Shown here in pieces: positions 1-6,961 of a stretch of DNA of 64,000 nt (its first letter is position 1; each line of letters starts with the position of its first letter). The DNA is from Sphingobium fuliginis (GTDB lineage: Bacteria > Pseudomonadota > Alphaproteobacteria > Sphingomonadales > Sphingomonadaceae), in contig NZ_SEON01000003.1 in NCBI RefSeq assembly GCF_004152845.1, positions 310,001 to 374,000 of the forward strand, given 5' to 3'. Under the pieces are notes generated by a model. That model was not told the origin of the DNA, searched no databases, and saw nothing but the letters and a program-made list of their open reading frames with translations. Both the position numbers and the translations under genes were made by a program.

Positions 1-172
1 GGTCGGCCGCAACCATGGTGGACCGCGTCCAGCCCTGTAGCAGGAAGACCGCGAGCGCGGTCATCAGCCACGGGCCGGAACTGACCACGGCCCCGTGGAA
101 GGCGGCATTGGCGATCCCGCCCAAGCCGTCCTCCCGGGCTATCCGGTCCAGTCTGAAGCCGATGCCAGCCAT
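1..172 (-). CDS. pelG: PelG, Pel polysaccharide inner-membrane transporter (5' part only)
   Basis: Only the first 57 codons are present; the rest lies beyond the left edge. The translation opens MAGIGFRL and has ISSGPW-like VVSSGPWLM about 30 residues in, followed by the start of a hydrophobic helix. This is the family signature of PelG, the polytopic protein that works with the PelF glycosyltransferase and PelD to move Pel polymer across the inner membrane. The ATG lies 16 nt after the stop of the upstream deacetylase gene and has a purine-rich ggggga just before it, so the two genes are very likely co-transcribed. The remaining pel genes, if present, should lie further left. Confidence 0.85.
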   Translation of the reverse strand, partial: MAGIGFRLDRIAREDGLGGIANAAFHGAVVSSGPWLMTALAVFLLQGWTRSTMVAAD

Positions 173-188
173 TCCCCCGGCCCCGTCG

Positions 189-3100
189 CTAAAGCAGGAA
201 GTCACTCGCGGTCAGGTTGTGCACCCCGATCAGCCTGATCGCGAAATCCACCGTCGCCGGATTATTGTCGACATTCGCCTCGACAAAGCTGTCCGTACCG
301 TTGGAATAGACATGAAGCTGGCCCGGCCCGGAAAAGGCCGCATTGCCGATGAAGCTGAAGGCCTGGTTTCCCGACAGCGCCGGCATGGCGTCGATTGCGG
401 ACAGGTCGATCCGGTCGATCCCCTGCTGGAAATCCATGATCCGGTCCATGATCGCGGGCGTGCTGTTGCCTGTGGCGTTATAGATGAACAGGTCGGCATC
501 GGCGCCGCCGGTCAATATGTCCGCGCCCGCCCCTCCTGTGATGCGGTCGGCGCCTGCCCCTCCATCGATGATGTCGTTGCCGCCCGCGCCGTTCAGCGTG
601 TCGGACCCGCCATTGCCGATCAGCGTGTCGTTGCCGCCGGCGCCCCTCAGCGTGTCTTCCTCTCCCTGACCGATGAGTGTCGATCCACCGCTTGCCGCCG
701 TCAGCGACAGGCCGGACACATTGTTGACGACGACCGTCAGGTTCTGGAAATCCTGCGCGCCCAGGCTGTCCGTGGCCAGCACCTGCACCTGATAGCGATT
801 GTCCAGGTTGGAATCTGCGGGCGCCTCGAAATCCGGAGCGCTCTTGAAGGTCAGGACGCCGGTCTGAGGATCGATGGAAAAGAGCGCGCCATCAACGGCT
901 GACCCCAGCGAATAGGTGATTGTCTGGCCCAGATTGACGTCCGTCGCCACGACCTTCGTCACGGCCGTACCATTTTCGGCCATTCGGATGGTTGCGGAAG
1001 CCCCCCCGCCATTCGAGATGATGATCGGCGCGGCGTTGAGGATGGTGACGGTGACGGCGATGGCCTGGTCGTCATAGAATGTTCCGTCGGACGCGCGGAC
1101 GATGACGTCATAGACATTGTCCTTGCCCGTGTCCGTCGGCAGCAGATAATTGGGCGTGTTGACGAAGTTGAGCTGCCCTGTCGAAGCGTTGATCGTGAAT
1201 TTGCTCGCATCCACGCCGCCCGCAATGGAATAGGCCAGCGTCGTGTTGGCATCCGGATCGACCGCCGTCACCTTCATCACCGGCCGCGTGCCGGTGGAGA
1301 CGGAAACGGCAGCCGTATCGCCGCCGCCGCCGGAAGTGATCACCGGCGCATGCTCGTTCGCATTGGTGACGGTGACGTTGATGGCCTGATCGTCGAACAG
1401 CGCTCCGTCGGACACCCTTACCGTCAGGCTATAGACATTGTTCGCGTTCGCATCGCCGGGCAGGTCGTAATTGGGCGGGCTGAGGAAGGCGAGCGCGCCG
1501 GTCGATGCATCGATAGAGAAAAGCGCGCGATCGGGTCCGCCGACGATAGAATAGGCGAGAACCGTAGCCGCATCGGGATCGGTCGCGGTCACGCTGGTCA
1601 CGGCGGTTGTGTTTTCGGCGACGGAAATAGCCGCGGACGCGCCGCCGCCGTTGGAGGTTATGACCGGCGCCTCGTTCACATTGGTGATCGTGACTGCGAT
1701 CGCCTGATCATCGTACAGCGTGCCGTCGGACGCACGCACCACGACGTCATAGACATTGTTCGTCCCGGCGTCGGTAGCCGCCTCGAAATTCGGCGCGGTG
1801 AGGAAAGCCAAGGCGCCCGTCGCGCTGTCGATCTTGAATTTCGCGGCGTCCGCTCCGCCGGAGATGGAATAGCCGATCACCGTTCCGACATCCGCGTCGG
1901 TCGCGACAACGGTCGTCACCGCGGTGCCGTTCTCTGCCATGGAAAGCGCCGCTGTCGGACCGCCGCCACCGGAGACGATCACCGGCGGATTCTTATATTC
2001 CAGCGTGACATTGTGCAGGCCATAGCCGCCCAGATCGACCGTCACGATCTCCCCGACCCGGCTATAGCCCAAGGCTCCGGTGACGACGATCCCGTCCGTG
2101 CCCGGATTGGCGATGTCGATGACGACCTTCCCCTCCCCCTGAACGGAAAAGGCAAGATTGTGACCGTCGCCGGCGACGCTCAGCAGCACGGCCCGCATCG
2201 GCAGGTCGGTGATGTGCGTCACATCGTCCGCCGCTGCTCCCAGATTGATCCTGAAGGTTCCGCCGCTCTGGGGAAGGAAGACGCTGTCGCTGTCATAGGC
2301 GTACCAGCCGGCCACATTCTGGATGACCAGAGCGCCTTGGCGGTCGACGTCCAGCGACAGATTGCCGACATTGGCGCCGCCGACGCTGGCGGTGATGCTG
2401 TTGCCCGCCACCGTGGTCGTGATCGTCGCATTCCTGACCGCCGTCATGCGCGCGGCCAGATCGTCCAGGGTGACGAACTCCATGTTCGCCGCCACCGCAT
2501 GCTGCAACCAGCTCGTGAACATCGAAATATCATAGGGACTGTCCACCGTCGGGCTGCCCGACAGGAAATCCGCAGCGCCATAATCATGCCAGGGCCAGAC
2601 GATCACCGGCGTCTGCGCATTGGCGACCAGCTTGTCGAACTCCCCGATCCAGGCGGCTGTCGCCTCCGCCACGGTCTTCTTCTGAAATTCGATGAGTGTG
2701 TAGTCGAAGGAGGTGTTGGGCGCGAAATAGATCTGGTTCTGATTGTCCGGCGTCAGATAGCCGAAGGCATTGGGATAGCCCGCCCCCTGCGCCGCATAGC
2801 CGCCGGTCAAATAGTCCGACACATATTTCATGATCTCCTGCGAGGTCGGCAGCAGTTCCGGCGCGCCCGGCACGGCCGCGCCCGTGATCTGGAACGGCTG
2901 GTTCAGATAGGCGCCGATCTGCTGGTTGAGGATCGTGATGCTGTTCTGGAATTCGGTCTGGATCTGCTGCGCGCTGAGCAGGTTGGTGTTTTCCGGATGC
3001 GTCAGGCTGTGCGTGCCGATCTCATTGCCAAGGTCCAGCAGCGCCTTGTAATAAGGCAGGGACACCGCCCAGTCGGTACCGGTGCCGTTCGTGCCGTCGC

Positions 3101-4484
3101 CGACGTTCAGATAAAAGCTGCCGACGAAATTATAATCCGCCTTCCACTGCGTCAGGATGGGCAACAGCTTGTCGTAGATGCCGGGCGTGCTGCCCGCGGG
3201 ATTGACGTCTTCCAGTTCCTGGCTCTGGTCCATGTCGACGCGGGCCGCGACGATGCCGGAATCTCGCGACAGGTGCAGGCCGACCGACAGGCCGGTGCCG
3301 TTCGCCGCATAGGAGATCGCCTGCTGCAGCATATTGGCGTCGGCCATGATGCCTTCGCTGGAGAACAGAATGTTGCGCGCCGCCCCGGTCTGCGTCGCCA
3401 GCGCGGCCGAATAGACGGAGCCGCCATCGATGGTCTCGGTCGCGATCTGGTGGCCCGTGCCGCTGACGCTGGTAAAGGCGTTCCAGCCGACGCCGGTGTA
3501 GCTGTTCACCTGCTGGCCATTGGCATAATGGTCGAGGACGAGGCCCGTCGCGTCGGTCGCGTTCACCACCACATTGCCGGTGCCCCCGGTGACGCGGGTT
3601 GCGTCGAACAGCAGCTTCATCTGCGCATAGGGATCGCCGGGCAGCGGATCGCCGCCGATCGTACCGCCCTGCACATGGGGCTGGTTCGTCATGAACTCGC
3701 CCGCCGTGACCAGGCCGATGCCCAGTTGTTTGCTCGCCATTTCCAGCGTGTGGGAAATCGCCTCCACCTTGTCGACGGGCACGTTGCGGAAGGACGGGAA
3801 CACCAGCGCATCGTAATGGGACAGCTTGGCAAGGTCGGTCAGGTCCGCTTCCGTCAATATGTCGAAGGGGATGCCGGCCTGGATCGCCTGCGCCTGAACC
3901 GACATGAAAAGCTGCGAATAGGCTGTGGGGCTGAAATAGGCGTCGGCTGTCGTCTCGGAAAAGACGATGCCGATCCGCATGTCAGGCGCCTGGGTTGCGA
4001 TCGTCTGGTTGAAGACCGTGAACGGCGCCGACAGATAATTGGACGGCATGAAGCTGTTCGACAGGTTGTTGATGTCGTAATAGGTGTACATCGCCGCCGG
4101 ATTGCCCACCGCCGAAGTGGGGAGGCGGAATTCGACCGTGGTCCGGTCAGCCGACCAGGCCGTCTGCAGCCCGGACAGCACCAGCGTCTCCCCCGCTGCG
4201 CCGGTGTAGAGGTTCACCGTGCCGTCCGCCGCGAAGTTCACATTATATTCGGCGCCGCCGGCAAAGCCGAAAATCTGATAGCCCGTGGCGGTCCTGCCGT
4301 CCGTGTTCAGCCAGACGGTGGTGTCCGCGCCTATGGCGACCGGGGCCGTCAGGGCGAAGACGAAGGCGTCATTGTCCAGGGTCGCATAAACCTGATAGCC
4401 GGGGGCGCTGTTGTCGTCGATCCGGTCGGTTGCGAGCCAGTCATTCAGAGAGCCGTCGATGGTGACGCTGTGGCCATAGGTCAT
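189..4484 (-). CDS. RTX-type secreted polysaccharide deacetylase, PelA/Agd3-like, with cadherin repeats
   Basis: 1431 residues. Residues ~1-155 form a DOMON/CBM9-like beta domain opening with IDGSLNDW. Residues ~165-390 are a Rossmann-like region (MRIGIVFSE ... ALVFPSF ... GLVTAGEFM) like the segment before the PelA deacetylase. Residues ~405-690 are a CE18/NodB-like deacetylase with candidate metal or catalytic motifs VDMDQ (~416), HSLTHP (~491) and WPWHDYG (~631). A beta domain follows, then four cadherin-like repeats of ~105 residues (~833-1255, each with a DDQAI-type ending) and GGxGxDxLxG RTX repeats (~1258-1330) with a serralysin-like C-terminus. There is no N-terminal signal peptide, which fits type I secretion; no HlyB/HlyD pair is in view. 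It lies immediately upstream of pelG. The role is inferred to be deacetylation of a Pel-like amino-sugar polymer; the substrate is not proven. Confidence 0.82.
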   Translation of the reverse strand: MTYGHSVTIDGSLNDWLATDRIDDNSAPGYQVYATLDNDAFVFALTAPVAIGADTTVWLNTDGRTATGYQIFGFAGGAEYNVNFAADGTVNLYTGAAGETLVLSGLQTAWSADRTTVEFRLPTSAVGNPAAMYTYYDINNLSNSFMPSNYLSAPFTVFNQTIATQAPDMRIGIVFSETTADAYFSPTAYSQLFMSVQAQAIQAGIPFDILTEADLTDLAKLSHYDALVFPSFRNVPVDKVEAISHTLEMASKQLGIGLVTAGEFMTNQPHVQGGTIGGDPLPGDPYAQMKLLFDATRVTGGTGNVVVNATDATGLVLDHYANGQQVNSYTGVGWNAFTSVSGTGHQIATETIDGGSVYSAALATQTGAARNILFSSEGIMADANMLQQAISYAANGTGLSVGLHLSRDSGIVAARVDMDQSQELEDVNPAGSTPGIYDKLLPILTQWKADYNFVGSFYLNVGDGTNGTGTDWAVSLPYYKALLDLGNEIGTHSLTHPENTNLLSAQQIQTEFQNSITILNQQIGAYLNQPFQITGAAVPGAPELLPTSQEIMKYVSDYLTGGYAAQGAGYPNAFGYLTPDNQNQIYFAPNTSFDYTLIEFQKKTVAEATAAWIGEFDKLVANAQTPVIVWPWHDYGAADFLSGSPTVDSPYDISMFTSWLQHAVAANMEFVTLDDLAARMTAVRNATITTTVAGNSITASVGGANVGNLSLDVDRQGALVIQNVAGWYAYDSDSVFLPQSGGTFRINLGAAADDVTHITDLPMRAVLLSVAGDGHNLAFSVQGEGKVVIDIANPGTDGIVVTGALGYSRVGEIVTVDLGGYGLHNVTLEYKNPPVIVSGGGGPTAALSMAENGTAVTTVVATDADVGTVIGYSISGGADAAKFKIDSATGALAFLTAPNFEAATDAGTNNVYDVVVRASDGTLYDDQAIAVTITNVNEAPVITSNGGGASAAISVAENTTAVTSVTATDPDAATVLAYSIVGGPDRALFSIDASTGALAFLSPPNYDLPGDANANNVYSLTVRVSDGALFDDQAINVTVTNANEHAPVITSGGGGDTAAVSVSTGTRPVMKVTAVDPDANTTLAYSIAGGVDASKFTINASTGQLNFVNTPNYLLPTDTGKDNVYDVIVRASDGTFYDDQAIAVTVTILNAAPIIISNGGGASATIRMAENGTAVTKVVATDVNLGQTITYSLGSAVDGALFSIDPQTGVLTFKSAPDFEAPADSNLDNRYQVQVLATDSLGAQDFQNLTVVVNNVSGLSLTAASGGSTLIGQGEEDTLRGAGGNDTLIGNGGSDTLNGAGGNDIIDGGAGADRITGGAGADILTGGADADLFIYNATGNSTPAIMDRIMDFQQGIDRIDLSAIDAMPALSGNQAFSFIGNAAFSGPGQLHVYSNGTDSFVEANVDNNPATVDFAIRLIGVHNLTASDFLL

Positions 4485-5047
4485 GGCAAACCCCCAAACT
4501 TATGGATGCCGAAATCATTTCATAAGTTTGCGACCGAATATCTTTTGGTTTTTCCAAGTAAAAACCAGTCACGTCCTGCATATTGGGCCATGAAGCACAA
4601 CGCTTTTGCCCGACACCGAAGACAAAGGATGCCGTTCCGGGACATGCCCAGCCATTATCCATGTCGATGAGGCTGTATCAGGGTATAGAAGTCATCTTCT
4701 CATGCCCGTAGCAGTTCCCATGACCGGGATTCCGCCCAAGGCTACAGTCACACCGCGCATCTATCTGGGGCGACTCGGTTTTTGAAGTTTTTACCCATGG
4801 TTAATTTGCGGTTAGGCATGTTCCAATGTCAACTTCAATGAACAGAATCTCCCGAAAAATCCAAAATAACGGCAAATATGCCGACAATTAACGATGTCAT
4901 TTCGTTAAGTATAGCTGACGGTTTATATCCATAGCCATATCCCTACCTTCTTTATTTTACTTTATACCGCTTCCGCTTCGACCACCTGTCCCGCCGGAGG
5001 CCGTTCATCAGATCGGGATCGATGTTCCGCGAGAAGGGACTGGGATT
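4485..5047. promoter_or_regulatory. Divergent, AT-rich control region between the RTX deacetylase and GH114 genes
   Basis: 563 bp without a credible gene, clearly more AT-rich than its surroundings. Two inverted repeats lie close together: CGGCA-4-TGCCG at 4870-4883 and TTAACGA-7-TCGTTAA at 4888-4908. They sit about 140-180 bp before the GH114 start and about 390-420 bp before the deacetylase start. They may be a regulator site; no named regulator can be assigned. I could not identify a convincing -35/-10 pair. Confidence 0.5.
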
Positions 5048-5959
5048 GTGCTTGGGGCGTGCGAAAAACTATCGTCGATCGGCCTTCTTGCCGTCGCAAC
5101 GCTGATGCTGGCTGCATGTGGAGGCGGAGATGAAGGTTCGCCAACCCCCGCACCCACGCCGACCCCGGTCCCGACACCATCACCCTCCCCCAGCCCTTCC
5201 CCCACCCCCACTCCGGCACCCGCGACGCTTTCCAGTTGGGACTGGATATTGCAGAGCCAGGGCCTACCCCCGGCGCCGCCTCCCGTTGCCTATCTCGACG
5301 TCGACGGGTTCGACACGGCCGCATCCTATGTGGCGCTGGCCAAATCCCGTGGAACCAGGACGATCTGCTATCTCGATGTCGGATCGGCGGAGAGCAACCG
5401 GCCCGACTATGCCAGCCTCTCGGCCATATCCGGACTATTGGGCAACAGCTATCCCGGCTTTGCGGGCGAACGTTATATCGACATTCGCCGCTACCCCGAA
5501 TTCATCCAGATCATGGACGACCGGCTGCGCATGTGCCGGGACAAGGGTTTCGACTATGTCGAATTCGACGTGATGGATGCGTTCGAGGATGGAGCCGCGA
5601 CGACGGGGTTCAACCTGACCGAACAGGACATGATCGCCTATGTGACCGCCCTGTCCGCCCGGGCGCGCGGCTATGGACTGAAACCGGTGCAGAAGAACGC
5701 CAGCGGTTCGTCCGCGGCGCTGGTGCCGCTGTTCGATGCCATATTGTTCGAAGGATGCGTGCTGGGCGATTTCTGTGCCGACAGCGCGCCCTATGTTACG
5801 GCGGGCAAGCCGGCGTTCAATGCCGAATATCCGGAGGAATGGCCCGCCGGAACCTTCGACCGCGCCAGAACATGCAGCGTGTCCGCCAGCGCCACCGTCT
5901 CCACGATCATCACCGTCGTGGACCTGGACAGGCCCGCACCGGACCGCTGCGTTCCTTGA
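5048..5959 (+). CDS. GH114-family lipoprotein (endo-alpha-1,4-polygalactosaminidase-like)
   Basis: 303 residues from a GTG start with an aaggga Shine-Dalgarno 8 nt upstream. A signal peptide ends in the lipobox LAAC (Cys24). Residues ~31-58 are a Pro/Thr/Ser-rich linker. Residues ~60-300 match GH114: SWDWILQ, ICYLDVGSAE, an RYIDIRR strand and DYVEFDVMDAF, whose acidic residues are the likely catalytic ones. GH114 is the hydrolase domain found at the N-terminus of PelA, which cleaves partially deacetylated galactosaminoglycan. Here it is separate and membrane-anchored, divergent from the deacetylase-pelG operon. The likely role is trimming or release of a Pel-like polymer. Confidence 0.85.
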   Translation: MLGACEKLSSIGLLAVATLMLAACGGGDEGSPTPAPTPTPVPTPSPSPSPSPTPTPAPATLSSWDWILQSQGLPPAPPPVAYLDVDGFDTAASYVALAKSRGTRTICYLDVGSAESNRPDYASLSAISGLLGNSYPGFAGERYIDIRRYPEFIQIMDDRLRMCRDKGFDYVEFDVMDAFEDGAATTGFNLTEQDMIAYVTALSARARGYGLKPVQKNASGSSAALVPLFDAILFEGCVLGDFCADSAPYVTAGKPAFNAEYPEEWPAGTFDRARTCSVSASATVSTIITVVDLDRPAPDRCVP

Positions 5960-5987
5960 AACGGGCTTCGCAGGAATGTGAAGGGAA

Positions 5988-6064
5988 TGGCGCACCCGGA
6001 ACGATTCGAACGTCCGACCCTCAGATTCGTAGTCTGATGCTCTATCCAGCTGAGCTACGGGTGC
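5988..6064 (-). tRNA. tRNA-Arg(ACG), copy 1
   Basis: 77 nt with encoded CCA. Acceptor GCACCCG/CGGGTGC, D-stem GCTC/GAGC, anticodon stem TCAGA/TCTGA with loop CTACGAA (anticodon ACG), T-loop TTCGAAT. The fold was checked by hand. Confidence 0.96.
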
Positions 6065-6209
6065 GTTGTGGAGGGGCAGATAGAAGGGGGCGGGCAGTCT
6101 GGCAACCCCTAAACTGGACAATCTTGAATTTAAAAGATGCCGTGCGACCGAGCCTGAGGACAAGCGGCTTCACGCCCGTGCAAGCAAGGGAAAACGGAAT
6201 TTGGGGAAA

Positions 6210-6286
6210 TGGCGCACCCGGAACGATTCGAACGTCCGACCCTCAGATTCGTAGTCTGATGCTCTATCCAGCTGAGCTACGGGTGC
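6210..6286 (-). tRNA. tRNA-Arg(ACG), copy 2
   Basis: Identical over its 77 nt, including CCA, to the tRNA 145 bp away on the same strand. On the minus strand it is the upstream copy. The spacer between the copies is not repeated, so only the gene itself is conserved. Confidence 0.96.
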
Positions 6287-6425
6287 GTTGGAGTGGCGCA
6301 GATAGAAGCGGCCAGACATTTGGGCAAGCCCTTTTTGCACTTTTTTGGCGGACTGCCTGATCGAAGGCGCCGTACCGCAACCTTGTCCCGCTCCGGTCGT
6401 TCGAGAGGCAGGAAAGGATGCTGAG

Positions 6426-6923
6426 ATGACCTTCACTCCCAACGAAATCGCGCTGCTGGTGATCGCGCTGCTGATCGGGCTGCTTCTGGGCCTCATCATG
6501 AGCGGACGCGGCAAATATAAGCGCTACTGGCGTGATGAGCAGCTTGCCCACGCCCAGGCGGTCAAGGACCGCGACGCCCGCCTGACGGCGGCGCAGGAGC
6601 GGATTGCCGAACTGGAACGTCAGTCGGTTCCTCCACGCTCCGCCACCCTTGGGACCGCCGAAAGCACGCATGAACGGGATGATTTCAGCCGCATCCGGGG
6701 CATCACCCCTCAGGACGAGATCGCGCTCAATCAGGCGGGCTATCATCGCTACGATCAGATCGCGGCGATCAGCAGCGAGCAGGAGGCAGCGCTTGAAACG
6801 CGCCTCGGCCTGCGAAGCGGCGTGATTTCCCGGGAGGAATGGCGGAAACAGGCCCGCCTGCTGGATGCGCGTCAGGATCATGAACATGCGCGGCTCTACG
6901 ACCAGCGCGCCACGCCTGTCTGA
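6426..6923 (+). CDS. Small membrane-anchored protein with helix-hairpin-helix-like C-terminus
   Basis: 165 residues from the ATG of MTFTPNEIAL. The open frame extends 81 nt further upstream, but that part reads like non-coding sequence near the tRNA. One N-terminal membrane helix (~9-28, LLVIALLIGLLLGLIM) is followed by a basic stretch, a short coiled-coil-like segment (~45-70), and a C-terminal module with FSRIRGITPQDEIALNQAG and similar spacing. This resembles the small helix-hairpin-helix domain found in many alphaproteobacterial proteins annotated as NADH dehydrogenase subunit E-like. No function can be assigned. A strong hairpin follows the stop directly. Confidence 0.75.
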   Translation: MTFTPNEIALLVIALLIGLLLGLIMSGRGKYKRYWRDEQLAHAQAVKDRDARLTAAQERIAELERQSVPPRSATLGTAESTHERDDFSRIRGITPQDEIALNQAGYHRYDQIAAISSEQEAALETRLGLRSGVISREEWRKQARLLDARQDHEHARLYDQRATPV

Positions 6924-6925
6924 AA

Positions 6926-6960
6926 AGGAAGGGGGCGGGATAATCTCCCGCCCCCTTCCT
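6926..6960. terminator. Bidirectional hairpin terminator between convergent genes
   Basis: A perfect 15-bp stem (aggaagggggcggga / tcccgcccccttcct) with a 5-nt loop fills the gap between the stop at 6923 and the ppdK stop at 6962. There is no long T-run on the plus side. On the minus strand the sequence after the stem continues ttttcag. Confidence 0.8.
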
Positions 6961-6961
6961 G

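Noticed and set aside
500-680. Short regularly spaced DNA repeats resembling a CRISPR-like array
   Set aside because: They are the codons of GGxGxD RTX repeats; spacing is 27 nt in frame, with no spacers or cas genes.
1350-4670. Very long open frame on the plus strand opposite the RTX deacetylase gene
   Set aside because: It has no recognisable domain and an Arg/Asp/Gly-rich composition typical of the antisense frame of a high-GC gene. The minus strand has clear cadherin, RTX and deacetylase motifs.
5140-5225. C-rich, repeat-like stretch in the GH114 gene
   Set aside because: It encodes the Pro/Thr/Ser linker after the lipobox and is not a separate repeat element.
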